A DNA stretch of 64,000 bases from Zopfochytrium polystomum (lineage: Eukaryota > Chytridiomycota > Chytridiomycetes > Chytridiales > Chytridiaceae): contig JAIVFJ010000133.1 of NCBI GenBank assembly GCA_025765615.1, positions 1-64,000 on the forward strand. The letters run 5' to 3'. The notes under the pieces are model-generated. The model did no database searches, was not told the origin of the DNA, and saw nothing but the letters and a program-made list of their open reading frames with translations. Of this stretch, positions 31,640-43,587 are shown in pieces (position 1 is the stretch's first letter; the number at the start of each line of letters is the position of its first letter). The position numbers and the translations under genes were made by a program.

Positions 31640-32068
31640 AGAGACAGGGAATGGAAGTGGTAAAATAAGAATTGCATCCCGTCTGGGTGGCCGAAAACCA
31701 ATCATGTCGTTGTTTGCCTTTTTGGGGAGCGAGACACATGCGCATAAAATATTGCGCTTCGCCCAACTCTTCGCTTCGAATGGTGAAACGGACACTGATC
31801 AGCCGTCGGAGCCGGACAGCCTCCGCCATTTGCCGAAGATCGTGGATGGCCAAGTGGTGGCTCCGCCCGTAATACAAGAGAGCAGTTCGGCGCCGCTCGG
31901 CGCAGCAGGCGGGAGCTTATCAAATCCCTCGAGTGGTTCTGCCTGGAAGGGAAGGGGAACCGCAGATGTTGGCGCGGGGGGTTTGGTCTCTCTCGGCTTG
32001 CAGGCCGACGCGTGGTGGTTGGGTGTGAGAGACTGGCAGGAAGAAGACAAAGGAATATCAATCACCCA
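31640..32068. other. spacer between the folate gene and the RING-like gene
   Basis: No gene is seen. It should hold the 3' end of the folate gene and the promoter and leader of the next gene; a frame open from 32012 has an earlier ATG (starting MVVGCERLAG), but the ATG at 32069 gives a more ordinary N-terminus. Confidence 0.5.
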
Positions 32069-35000
32069 ATGACGATTGCGGACGTGTCTGCGCCGGCGGC
32101 GGCGGTGACGCCGTCCGACGCATTGGTCGCGGCCGCTGCCGCCCACGGCGTCGGCGTCCGCATCGCCAGCCCTGCAGTGGCAGTGGGGCTGGGGCAGCCG
32201 TCGGGCATCACTCTTCCTTCGTCGCTGGGGGCGATAACATCGATCGCCGCTGCAACCAGCACCTCCGCCGTCAGCGCCAGTGCGTCCACCGCTCCGGGAG
32301 GCGCTTCGACGGCGGAGTCCCTCCCTTCCTCCACCATCCTCAATCCGTCGCCCCCACTTGACTTGGCGGCCGCATCGTTTGCCGCGCTGGCGCCGCTGCC
32401 GTCGCAGCCGCCAGCCGCTCCCCGGCGCAGTCACTCGCTGTTCAAGTCGATCCCATCGCCCGCCTCGTCCTCATCATCTCCATCCGCCGATGCGCCAAAT
32501 CCCACTGCCCCGACACATCCCCATCCTGCTTTCATTCCTGCAGTCCTTCAAGTGGCAAAATCTTTTCCTTTCTACATTCACCGCCGAATCCGCGAGCTGC
32601 GATTGGAGGGCTACGGCGAGGACAACGCAAAGATCCAGCAGCCCACCGACGAATCCAAAAAGATTGAGCATCCTTTGCCGCCATCACCTCTTCGGCGTGC
32701 GTTGTCGGAGAAGGATTTGCAGTCCGACGATGATGCAGACACCCCTCAGATTCCACCGACCTCTCCACCAGCAGTATTACAGCGAGGCGATCCGGAACCC
32801 CCACTACGTAAGAGATATACACCATCGAGTCAACGATTAAAGTTTTTTTTCTAATCCTCCTCCCACAGGGAAGTACGGGTTACTTCAAGTGTACACAGCG
32901 CCAGATCCGATCCCCCGAGAACCGGAGCGCATTGCGTCCCCTGCTCCGGCGACGGCTGACTCGGCGATCGGAATGGTTGTCAGCAGGGAGCACTCGCTGA
33001 TGGTCTACACGACACCAAATCCCAAGATCGACTCCTCCAATCGCCAATCCATCGCTGGAGCGGAAACCCAGTCTGTGGAAAGAACGGAGTGGGCACCATC
33101 GCCGGGGATTATGGACGAAGTCCGTGTGGGTGGCCCAGGGAACCATTCTCTCTTGGTCTACTCGGCCACTACTCCAGTTCCCATCCAAAAAGATTCCACG
33201 GACTCGACGTCCTTGAACTCATTTTCCGATCGGACGGACCCTGGCCAAATGCAGGAACAGATATCTCGCGCCCAACAAGAGCAAACCTTGACAATGTCAC
33301 TGCTTCAAGCTCGCCACGGTCACGATGCAGCAACTTCACCGAGGAGCTCTTCCCTGAATCCCATTGCCGTTGCACCAGTTGTCTCGTCTCTGCAGGCCTC
33401 TAAGTTACAAGTAGCCTCTCCTTCAACACCAACGGACCCGCCTACCGCCTATTGGCAACCGCCTCAACCTCCTAATCAGCAAGCATTCTTCCCAATCCAG
33501 CCACCTCACGCCGTCCAACCAGGCATGCTCATTCCACACGCCTACGTCGAACAACCCGCAGCACCACCTTTACCACCAAACGCGCGCCCATTTCACCCCT
33601 TTGAGTCGCAATCGCAGATTCTGGAAGTCTCTCCAAACCTCTCCTCCCACCTTGTATCACCCGCTGCCGCCGCTATCCTAGTTAGCCAAACTTCCATGCC
33701 ATTCAGAAGCTCTAGTGCATTTTCAACGGAGTCAGAAGGATCTTTCGAAACCAGACGACAACCGACGGTAGGCAACTCATGGCTTTTGGAGGAGCAGCAA
33801 CGTACATCGAAGAAGGTCGGTGGCGGTGGCTTTTTCAAGACCTTGAAGAAGAAAGAAGCCAGCAACGTAGGTATCAACATTGCATCAAATCTGGTGTTCA
33901 TTGGTTTTTCCACAGGCACAACACAGAAAAAATGTAGATTTGGTCACTTTTTCAATGGATTCGATGATGAGCGGAACATCTACGCTTGGAAGGCCGCAGT
34001 CTGAATCCATTTTCAGCTCTGCACAATCGTCGCGGACACCGTCTCAAGTCGAGGCAACATTCAGCGCAGATTCCTTACTCGGGACCGGCGGTGGAGGCGT
34101 GGACTTTTTGACTCCGAAGAAGCCTCAAACCCAAAAGGTTTCGCCTTCTGGGACAGATGAATCGTTCGCTGCCAACCAGGTCCCTCAGTTGGTAAGCTCT
34201 GGGAGTGGAGGCAGCTCTGGAAGCAGCGGTGGATCTGGATTCGGAATCGTGCGAAACGTGGGGAGCTATGTTCCAACGCTGACGCAGGAAGGATTCCCCG
34301 GGCCGGACTCTTCCAAATCCAACGCTGTTACTTTCAACTTTCAACAGCATCCACAGGTGGTGCCGAAACAACCAGCTCCCCCGCAGCAGCTACTGCAGCG
34401 CCCGCCGCTGGCCCAACCACCAACGGCTGCTCGAAATCTCGCCCTCACAGGTGGAGTTCTGCGTCCGTATTTGCATCCCCTTGCCGAAAGCAGCGGCCCC
34501 GTCCAAGAGCGCCCGTCGGCCGTGAGCCCGCCGTCAATCAAGCCTTCCCCATTGTCCAAGATTGGCGATAACCTACTTGACCCAAATCGTGCGGCGAGTG
34601 CACTGTCCAACCCCAAGCGATGGTCCGGCGACAGCTTTTTCAGCTCAGACACCAACCCGCTGGAGCGGCGGTTTAGCACCATGACAGCATCAACAGTCGG
34701 AATAGGTATGGACAAGCTGTGGCGCGATGCGCCGCGCGGGGCCACCATCAGTAGCAGGAAGGAAAAGGATGATGACGACGAAGGTGGCGTTGAGGGATTG
34801 GACGGCGGAGCGATGGAGAAAATGTGGGGCACGCCATCTCCGGCCCCAACACCCGCTGTTTCGAGCTTTGAAGCGGACGACCAGAGCAATAGAGCTGCAA
34901 CCGAGTCTGTTCCCTCGTCGACGGCCTCTCTTTCGGCAGACACGCTCCCGAAAGTGTCGAGAATTTCGACCTCCCTCATGGACGAGATGATGGGCGCCAT

Positions 35001-36352
35001 CTTGCAAGTTGCCGAATCGGTCAACGAAAAGTCGAAAACCGAAAGTGCTGGACGAAGCGGCAGCACACAAAGCGGAAGTACGCAAGGCGGGAGCACGCAG
35101 ATTCGAGATCTTGTCATTACTGCTCCAGAGCGAAAAAGCTCCGCAGATAATGGTGTAAGAATGACGATGCCACAGCCACTTCCGATCGCACCGGATAAAG
35201 TACGATCGGAAAGTCCAACGGCAGCGGACCTTCCTGCAAATGCTAAAGGTAGCGGCGGTCCTTCACCGCCAGCGCAGCCAAACGCCGCTGAATCAGACAG
35301 CTCGCTGCGGGAGAAACAGCAGAGAATGGAGATGTTTTTGAGCGGGCGGATGCCGCATGTCCAGCAGCGTGGAGAATCTCTCGCCATGGGTAAGATCCTG
35401 GAAGGGTTGACTGGTCAGCCACAGGTGAGCCTGAATGTTTTATTCTCTCGAGTCTTGCCCAGCTGACGACCAGTCTCCATTTCTCAGCGACGTGCCACGC
35501 CGATTCCTGGGTCCGCCGCTCAAGAGGGGTCCAAGTCCGCTGACCAATACGGAACCAGCCCAAGTCAAATGGAGAAGAACTGGAACCCAATCCCGCAACC
35601 GTTCGTGGATCAACCAAAACAGCCACAACCGTCTCCACCGATAGCGAGCAGTTTTGGCCCACCCTCAGGCCCGTCAACGCATTTTGGCCAACCGCAGCCA
35701 GTGTTGCCGCCGGGGTACCCCTTCCCACAACCGCAACCGCACCAACAGCAGCAACAGTCTTACGCGATCGTCAACACGTCCGCACACGATGCCGACAACG
35801 ACGGCAACGAGAGCGACGATTTGGACGAGAGCACGGTGCCCCCTTGGCTGCTGCCGGCGTTAAGGCGAGACCGCGAAGAAAAGTACCAGCAAGCCGCAAG
35901 AGCCGCGGTCGAACGCGCCCGCGCACCTCCTCCCAGTCGCACCAATCTTTCCAATCGTTGGTCCCGGCGGAATGCCGCCAATGCCGCCCCCGCTCTTCTA
36001 CCAGCAACAGTATCCACACTCTGCCCCCGCAGCATCGTCTGCGATGGAGCAGCCGTACCACGCGCAAGTTGGCGGTGCGCCGATGCAGCAGCAGCAGCAG
36101 CAGCAGCCTGTACAGCTGCAGCTCAACACCCGCGTCGTCATTGAAAACGTACTGCACCCGCCGCTGCAGACGTTCTTGTGCTCGGTGCGGGCCGGGACCG
36201 CACCGGCGGGGGCGGTGGCGCCGGTGGAGCTCGATTGCTGCAGGACGCGGTGCTGCGTCGACTGCCTCCGGGTGTGGGCGCTGGAGCAAGTTGGGCCGGA
36301 CGGTCGATTCCCGTGTCCGCAGTGCCGGACGGGCTTGGTGAAGAACGGATGA
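32069..36352 (+). CDS. large low-complexity protein with C-terminal RING-like zinc finger
   Basis: Exons 32069-32807, 32869-33866, 33916-35424 and 35488-36352 give about 1370 residues. Most of the protein is Ser/Pro/Ala/Gln-rich and probably disordered. In exon 2 a short motif recurs three times (GLLQVYTAPDP, HSLMVYTTPNP, HSLLVYSATTP). The C-terminus has a cysteine array (FLCSV, then CCRTRCCVDCLRVWAL, then FPCPQCR) like a RING-type domain, suggesting an E3 ubiquitin ligase. The RING lies one frame off the rest of exon 4. The shift falls in CCTCCTCCCAGTCGC (near 35935) and no GT-AG pair can bridge it, so either one base is wrong or the gene is broken. Confidence 0.65.
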
Positions 36353-36822
36353 TGGAGGGTTTTGTATTGTGAGGGGGTATCCGGTCGATGGAGGGTCCCT
36401 GGTCACGAAATTTGCCATTGCCCTGGATTTAAACTGAAGACATGCTTTTTTGTCTTGTATCATCGCGAAGGCGCTCATATTCTTGAGATCCAAATGTTCT
36501 TGTGTTCCTCCTTTCTCTTTCCACCTTTCTACTGTCCTCTTCTTTTTCTCTTGTTCATTTTCGTCTTCTCCGTCCTTTCTAATTTCTTTCTCCATCTCCT
36601 CCTCCTCCTCTCTCTTCCTTTCTCTCTCTCCTACGTTCCTCTATTCTTTTATTGTTGTGTTTCTTCGTTGAGAAGCTGTTTCAACAGAACCTCCCGCCAT
36701 TATCTGGCTCCTTTGTTTGTGAAACAGCTCCAGGTAAGAAGGGAAGAGCAGCGACCCAAGGACACCCAACGAAATAATACAAGGACGCCGAAAAACGTGG
36801 CCAGCTTCTCGAATTGCTTTGC
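36353..36822. other. 3' spacer, T/C-rich
   Basis: Between two convergent genes. It contains a long polypyrimidine stretch (about 36500-36650, CTCCTCCTCCTCTCTC-type). No gene is seen. Confidence 0.6.
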
Positions 36823-37034
36823 TTACTCCAGTGTTGGAAGGCCCGCCACCGCCGCCAACAAGAACAGCACAACAGACAACGACATCCCCAGCTTCCCGTC
36901 CCCGTGCCAGTCTCGTCTCGCGCCGTTGTCCTTGCCGCCGCCCCCCCCGACGGCGTCCGCACCAGCGCCGCCGTCACCATCCCGCCCAGAGTTTGACGTT
37001 TCCTTGGTCGCACCCACGTACGTTCCTACCAAAA

Positions 37035-37066
<32 letters not shown>

Positions 37067-37947
37067 ACCAAAGTATCAATACAAGCACAACACGTTCACA
37101 TCAAAACCCTCGAAACAGTTCCAAGGAAAAAAAGAATCGCTCACCGGTCATAAAGACGTACCGCCCGCACACGCCGTAGTACTCGTCAAACTTGTCCGGG
37201 CACGTCTCCGGGTCCGACGCGTTCATGACCATCCGCAGCTTGCTGGCCTCGCGCACGTACCCGACGCAGGGCTGCACCTCGGTCACGAGGTCCTGGAAGA
37301 CGCGGAACTTTGTGGTTGAAAGAAAAAAAATGGTTTGTAATGGGAGGGCACAGTGCCCGTAGCTTCTTATCCTCGCCCAACTCCACAACCCGCAACGCAC
37401 CTTGACAAAATTCATATCGTCGCCGCGCACGGCCTGCAGCACAAAGTACCGGCCGTTGGAGTTGAACCGGTCCGGCACGGGCGAGCGGCGCTTCCAAACG
37501 GACCCGGCGACGTCCCAGGTCACGTCCGTGTTTGTGGTGCACGGGACCGCGCGGGGGCCCCGCATCGGCGGCGAGGGTGGTGGTCGCGGGGAGAGGTCGG
37601 GTGACGACGGCGACTGGACGGCGGCGGCGGCGGCGGCGGCGGCCGAGGCGAGTTCGTCTGTGTCGCGCAGGACGCGGGAGGTGCTCTTCGACGGTCCAGC
37701 TGCCTTGGAGGTCGGTCAGGTCCAGGGTGTCACCGACCTGTGTTTGGGAATTATGGGTACCGGTCATGCAACATGCTTGTCCTGTCAAGTTTGGAGCGAC
37801 GGGACTTACGGCTGCCAAAGTTGGCGATGCGGACAAGGCGGCGACGAGGAGGAGCGGTGCGGTTGACGCCAGAAGCTGGAGCGCGACGGTGGGCGTGGAT
37901 GCGGCGCGGCGCTGCCTTGTTTGCTTGTTGTTCCTGCTGAGATGCAT
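36823..37947 (-). CDS. GPI-anchored secreted protein, unknown family
   Basis: Four exons on the minus strand (37810-37947, 37401-37703, 37145-37307, 36823-37025) join in frame to 268 residues. An N-terminal signal peptide (residues 1-45; basic start, then LQLLASTAPLLLVAALSA) leads to a Ser/Pro/Ala linker. A domain of about 130 residues follows, with spaced cysteines (VPCTTNTDVTWDV, EVQPCVGYVREASKL, DPETCPDKFDEYYGVCGRY). A Gly/Asp-rich stretch precedes a C-terminal hydrophobic tail (MSLSVVLFLLAAVAGL), the signature of GPI attachment. The intron after exon 3 carries the poly-A tract near 37040 as poly-T on the coding strand. Probably displayed on the cell surface; function unknown. Confidence 0.7.
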
Positions 37948-38702
37948 GGGCCTTGAATACGGGGAGGGCGAAAATTAAACTCGCAGGGGGATGGACTGTG
38001 CGCTTTTTCTCCCCGCCTCTCCCTTTTCTTCCGTCGGCTCTAGCTTTCAAAGGTATTGCATAAAGTCTCTTTGAACATGTAGCACTTTATTTTGTTTTCA
38101 AGCCCTGTTTTTTTTGCAAGTAAGCCTTTTCTGACAAAAACTTTGAACAGTATACTTCAGCCCTCAATGCTCTTACCCATCACCCTGGAAAAAGGCGCGG
38201 TAGGGAAGGGGGGGGAGGGGTTGTGGAGAAGGGGTGGGGTAGTCTCCCGGGTATGTAATCGATCCTCTTGTGGTCCGCGGAGCTGCGACTAAATTGAAAT
38301 TGTTTCCAGCAGGGGCTGTCTGGCAGCAGCAGAAGCCTTTTTCGGGGTTTCGGCCAAACACCAGCGCCGGATGGCACCCTGCGCACCACGGCCAGTGAGT
38401 CACTCTGGCGCGAGGGCGTTTGGCCAACGGGCAAACTCTGTGTGTGGTGGGTCGACGAACGAGGTGAAAGCGGGGTTTCCATTGCTACCTACCCGCGGGC
38501 CGGAGTTTTGTCAATTGTGCTAAACAAAACGAAGAATGATTATGTGCGCCTTCGGCAAGGTAACAAGTAAATAATGCAACGGGAATGAATAATGGTCGAA
38601 GAAGTGGTGGTTTGGTTGGTTCTTGGAGTCCCGCTTGTCTTAATGAGAGAGAAAGGGAGAGAGAGTGAGAGACTGGAGCGAGAGAGAGATAGAGCGAGAG
38701 AG

Positions 38703-38747
<45 letters not shown>

Positions 38748-39150
38748 CAGAGAGAGACAGAGAGAAGGAATGCCAGACGGACAGACGAGTGACTACGAGT
38801 GTTTTTCGATCGGCAGCAAGATTGGCCGTGCCCCACACCGAGACTGAGCTGGCAGAGTCAGAGTGCGGCGGACTGACAGCGACATGCAGTTGTGTGTGTG
38901 TGGCAAGTGGCTGCTGCAGTGATGGAGAGAGTCAGAGACGCAGACAGAGACAGAGAGCGACCACCCTCTGTCGGCCTGTCGCGTGCGGATCAGTTCAGTC
39001 CACCCTCCTCATGAGCGACCATATAACAATAAGCAGCCTGCGTTATTCCATTCCTTCCATATCCACTGCACATCGCCTGTTACCCCCTTCTACCTCCCCG
39101 CTTCGTGTGACCCGGCTCCCCCCTCTCGATATCGACAACAGCAGCAACCA
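37948..39150. other. spacer with long (GA)n microsatellite
   Basis: A (GA)n/(AGAGAC)n tract runs from about 38640 to 38765, with weaker GA/CAGA repeats to 38960. G-rich runs lie near 38205-38240. No gene is seen. The last 150 bases are a C/T-rich leader to the oxidase start codon. Confidence 0.7.
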
Positions 39151-41904
39151 ATGGCGTCCACTGCCCCCGTTCCCACCCCGACCCCCACGCTGCCGCCACC
39201 AGAAGCCCTGCGGCCGTCCCTGAACCCCACGCCCGACCTGGAGGCCTTCTTGGCCACGGCCCCCGGAACCTTCCCTCAGCTCCCCGCCGTCGTCGCCGCC
39301 ATCATCGAAGCTTTCGTCCCCGCCCTGCCCGCCGCCGAGGCCGCCAAGCTGGCCGACGCCCACCTTGCGCGCATTGCCGCCAACGGCGGCGACGCCGCCG
39401 ACGCCCCCTTGCGCGACGACGTCCTGGCCTTCTTCGCCATGGAACCCCTGACGCGCCTGCGCGCGCAGGACGACGCCATCAAGCTGCTGTTCTCGCAGGT
39501 CGCGCCCGACTCGACCAAGGAGGTGTCCCTGGCGCTGTGGGTGCTGTCGACGGCCGTCGGCACTTCCGCGCTGACCGGCCACCTGACGTCCGTGCCGTTC
39601 CACGAAATGTCGCTCGCGGACAGGCAGCAGGCGATCGCAAACCTCGCGAGGTCCAGACTCCCGCAGCTCGTCAAGATGCACAGCGCGCTCAAGAGCGTCG
39701 CCATTCTCTGCGCGTTCGGCAAGTCGTTGTACCACTCGGGCATGGAGGACGGCGAGACGAACCCGTACTTGGCGGCCCTGCAGTTCCCCCACTACCCGAC
39801 CGAGAAGCCGCTGCCCGCGGACGACTCGCACATCCGACACCCCGTCTTTTTGAAGTGAGCCCCTCCTCGCCCCCGACCTCCTTCATCCGCGTTGATCCTT
39901 CGCGTCCCCATCTCTCTCTCCCCCACCAGTGTCACGGACCTGGCGGAAAAGGCCGGCAAGGGCAAAGACATCCACCTCGACTTTGACGTGGTCGTTGTCG
40001 GTTCGGGTGCCGGCGGCGGGATCGTCGGTGAGTGAACCGAGGCGGACGACGAAGGGGGACTGTTTTTTTTTTTTCCAGCACATATTGCAACGGCGGCTAA
40101 CAACCCCCGCATACGCACCGTCCCCGCACTCCACTTAACCTCTCTCGACCACCCATCAACCAGCCGCCGAGCTCGCCCAAGCCGGCCACCGCGTGCTCGT
40201 CGCGGAAAAAGCGCAGTACACACCGCCCTCCAAGCTGTCCTTTGGCATGCTGGACTCGTCCGCCCGCTTCTACGAGCGGTCGGGGGCGCTCCTCACCGAA
40301 GACGGGTCGATGCAGGTCTACGCCGGCCGCGCGTGGGGCGGCGGCACGTACATCAACTGGAGCGCCAGCTTGCGGCCGCCCATGAAGGTCCGCGAGGAGT
40401 GGGCCAAGGACTATGGCCTCAACTACTTTGTGACGAAAGAGTACGAAGAAGCGCTGGACACTGTGTGCAACAAGGCCGGCGTCACGCTGGATGGCGTGAA
40501 GCACAACATCCCGAATAGCTTGCTGATGGAAGGTAAAAACAGAGGACACCCCCTTTTTCTTTTGCTTTGGCGGGGCTGCATTTCGTTTTTCCTTTCACAG
40601 GCTAACCGTTGCGACCTGTCTCTTCCCCACCCTCGGCACGGAACGCCAACAGGTTGCAAAAAGCTGGGCTACCACTGCGACCCGGTCCCACAGAACACGG
40701 GCGGTGCCGACCACCGCTGCGGGTTCTGCACGTTCGGCTGCCCGTGGGGTGAGAAGCTGGGCACGCACCAAACCTGGCTGCACGACGCGGCGGACGCGGG
40801 CGCGCAGTTCCTCGAGGGCGCGTACGTGTCCAAGGTGTTGATCGACGCAAAGCGCAAATCCGTCCGCGGCGTGCGGATCCTGGTGGGCGGCGGCGCGCAC
40901 GGCAACCCGCCTTCGGAGGCGTCCGCGGAGCACCGGATCACGGTCACGGCGCACACGGTCGTCGCGTCGTGCGGGTCGATCAACACGCCGGCGCTGCTGC
41001 TGCGCAGCGGGCTCCGGAACAGGAACATCGGCCGCAACCTGCGCTTGCACCCCGTGTCGACCGTCAACGGGTACTTTGCGGGCAAACTGACCAAGCCGTA
41101 CGAGGGCCCGATCCTGTCGACGGTGTCCAACGTCGTGGCGGACGCCGCCGGCGGCGCAAAGGGCGGCCCGCCGAAGGGGTACGGCGCAAAGCTGGAGATT
41201 GCGGTCTCGCACCCGGGCTTTTATACGCAGTTTATTCCGTACAGGGGTGAGTTTGGCGAAAGCAGCTTGGTGTTCGTTCTTGGTGGTCTGAATCTTTTCA
41301 ACCCTCAAAACAGACCCCGTCGACTTCCGCAAGGTCCTCCTCCAGTACCCGCGGTCCGTGACCGTCATCTCCCTCGCGCGCGACTACGACTCGATTGGGC
41401 GCGTATGGATCGACGCTACGGGGCAGGCGCGTGTGGACTTTACACTGGGGCCCAAGGACGCGGTCTCGGTCACGGAGGGCCTGATCGCCGGCGGCAAGGC
41501 GCTTGCGGCGGCAGGCGCGACGGAGGTGAACACAGCGCAGGTGTACGTTCCCGCCTCTAGTTCTCGACGCTGCAAGCGACGACGGAGCGCGTGCTTCTGC
41601 GATCGCCCGATGGGAGCGGGCCGTGCGGGCCGAGTCGGTGCGGCCGCTGCGTACGCAGCTGCTGTGCGCGCACCAGATGGGGTCGTGCCGGATGGCGGCG
41701 ACGCCGGCCAAGGGCGCGGTGAAGCCGGACGGCGAGACGTACGAGGTCAAGGGGTTGTACGTGGCCGACGCGTCGCTGCTGCCGACGGCGAGCGGCGTGA
41801 ACCCGATGGTCACGACGTTCTCGATGGCGTACTCGGTCGCGCAGTTTATGAAGAAGAAGCTGGCGTCGAGGGCGGCGGCGGGCGCACAGCAGGCCAGACT
41901 GTGA
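39151..41904 (+). CDS. long-chain fatty alcohol oxidase (GMC family), with one frameshift
   Basis: Exons 39151-39854, 39930-40027, 40164-40532, 40653-41246 and 41314-41904 join to about 740 residues. The FAO family oxidises long-chain alcohols to aldehydes with FAD, releasing hydrogen peroxide, usually on peroxisomal or ER membranes. Residues 30-235 form the N-terminal domain specific to FAOs. The FAD-binding motif [14 protein letters not shown] follows, then [27 protein letters not shown], a GMC strand [17 protein letters not shown] and the C-terminal HQMGSCRMA and [17 protein letters not shown] active-site region. Near 41557-41562 the frame shifts by one base between VYVPAS and [12 protein letters not shown]; no intron can explain it. 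The ATG at 39151 is the first in frame after a C-rich leader. Confidence 0.88.
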
Positions 41905-42373
41905 TTTGACTCCCTCGGCAAATGCGCTTGGGTCGCTGGTCGGTGGTCAATGGTACCAAGTTATTTGCTCTGCCATTTGCGTTTCCTCTCACCCCTTCGC
42001 TTATACGTACGTAGCTTTGCTATTTTGTTGTTTAGTCTTTTCCAGCTGTCCTTGGTCGTGCCATAGTGGTACAATATTTTTCCTGCGCGATCCCTCATCC
42101 TTCTCACGAGTTACTTGAACTTTTTCTGTTTCCCCCCTAGTTCTTTTCGTTATGTGTCAAATCGGCTCTCTTAGTTTTGCGTCCAGTTTCTTTCTCACCA
42201 AAGGAAACAAAAAAAGAAGATTAACAACCACACAACTCCATTTCAGTGTTGTCCAATGTCTCCCACCGAATCAGACGCCCCAATGACAACACCCTGCACA
42301 CTCCCCAACTGCGACATCACGCTGCTCGGCCTGCTCGCACTGCTAAAACGAGGCAGTCACGACGCGAACTTTT

Positions 42374-43159
42374 TTGCTTGAGAACACCTTTTTCATCTCA
42401 CCTCTGCTCGGAACTCAGGCAACCGCCTTCGCCGGCGCGCTCTGGCTCATCACGGTGCTACTTCCGCCCGCGTCTGGGCTAGAGTGCGAGACGGCGGCCA
42501 AGAACCCCGCGGTCGGAATGGTCGCCGCCGCGATGCGGCACAGCCACCGCGACCACGAGGAGAACCACCGATACCACCTCCACCGCCACCACAACGACGC
42601 CAACGACGACAGCGACGACGCGTCAGGCGCCGCCGCCGACACCACTCACACCTCGAAGACGGCAACCCTCTGCCGCCGCTGCGGCGCCGCGGTGGACCCA
42701 CCCTCGCCACACCCAGCACCCCGCGACTCGCTCGCGCACGCGCACACCGCCCACCGCGCCGCCCCGCTCCCCCTTGAACCGCCCACCACCACGACCACCG
42801 CCATCAAGCGCGAGACGGACGGCACGACGCAGACGCTGCCGCCGGGGTGGCGTGTTGCGTCGTCGCAGGCGGCGGCGCGTCCGGCGCGGCGGATGGTGTA
42901 CGCGGATCGCAAGGCGAAGTCGCCGACGCGGTGGGGAAGCCCGCCACCGCCGTCGGGGCAGCAGGGGCACCATGGTGCGGGAGCGTTGGGAGCGCGGCCG
43001 GCGCGGCGGATTTTGTTCGCGGGGGAGGGCGAGGCGGCGGCGGCGGCGGCGGCGGCGGTGCGGCGCAGCCCGCGGCTGGCGGAGAGGGAGGGGAGGGGGG
43101 TGGTGGGGCGCGGTGATGGGGGGTTGCGATGTGTGTGGGGGGTGTGTGTGTGTGTGTAA
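42374..43159 (+). CDS. hypothetical Pro/Arg-rich protein
   Basis: A frame open to 43159 encodes one hydrophobic segment (TAFAGALWLITVLLPPA), a His/Asp-rich stretch, a CRRC pair and a low-complexity Pro/Arg/Ala-rich tail. The tail repeats ARPARRMVYA and ARPARRILFA and adds RRSPRLAE. An ATG at 42256 opens MSPTESDAPMTTPCT and could be an upstream exon ending near 42355, with an acceptor at TCGGAACTCAG (42409-42419); the phases do not quite fit, so the start is unresolved. No family is recognised. Confidence 0.35.
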   Translation: MLENTFFISPLLGTQATAFAGALWLITVLLPPASGLECETAAKNPAVGMVAAAMRHSHRDHEENHRYHLHRHHNDANDDSDDASGAAADTTHTSKTATLCRRCGAAVDPPSPHPAPRDSLAHAHTAHRAAPLPLEPPTTTTTAIKRETDGTTQTLPPGWRVASSQAAARPARRMVYADRKAKSPTRWGSPPPPSGQQGHHGAGALGARPARRILFAGEGEAAAAAAAAVRRSPRLAEREGRGVVGRGDGGLRCVWGVCVCV

Positions 43160-43377
43160 TCGCCTGCGATTTGTCCGAAAGACGCAAGCAAACGCCTCGT
43201 TGCTTTTTTGTTTGCGCCATTTGAAATTCAGAGCCCCCGTCCGGGCCAATCAGCGACGAGCTGCGCGAGTTCCAAATCACACCTTTTCGACCCGCCCCCA
43301 AAAACCCCCCCGTCTCCCCAACCCCCACACACAGTCACGCAGACAGACAGACAGAGGGAGAAAGAGAGATAGTGAGC

Positions 43378-43411
<34 letters not shown>

Positions 43412-43587
43412 GAAACAAAACAGGTGGCCGCAAAGGCAGGCAGACAGGCAGACAGGCAATCGCCCCCAGAACCTTTCTCATATAAATACAATGGGTGGCG
43501 AGCCAATTTTTATTGAAGCACCCATCCAACCAACCAATCAACCAAACCAAACCAAACCAAACCCACCCAACCCCAACCATCAACACC

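Noticed and set aside
38640..38765. CRISPR-like or coding repeat
   Set aside because: It is a plain (GA)n microsatellite without unique spacers, and CRISPR arrays are not expected in a eukaryote; the open frames over it are artefacts.
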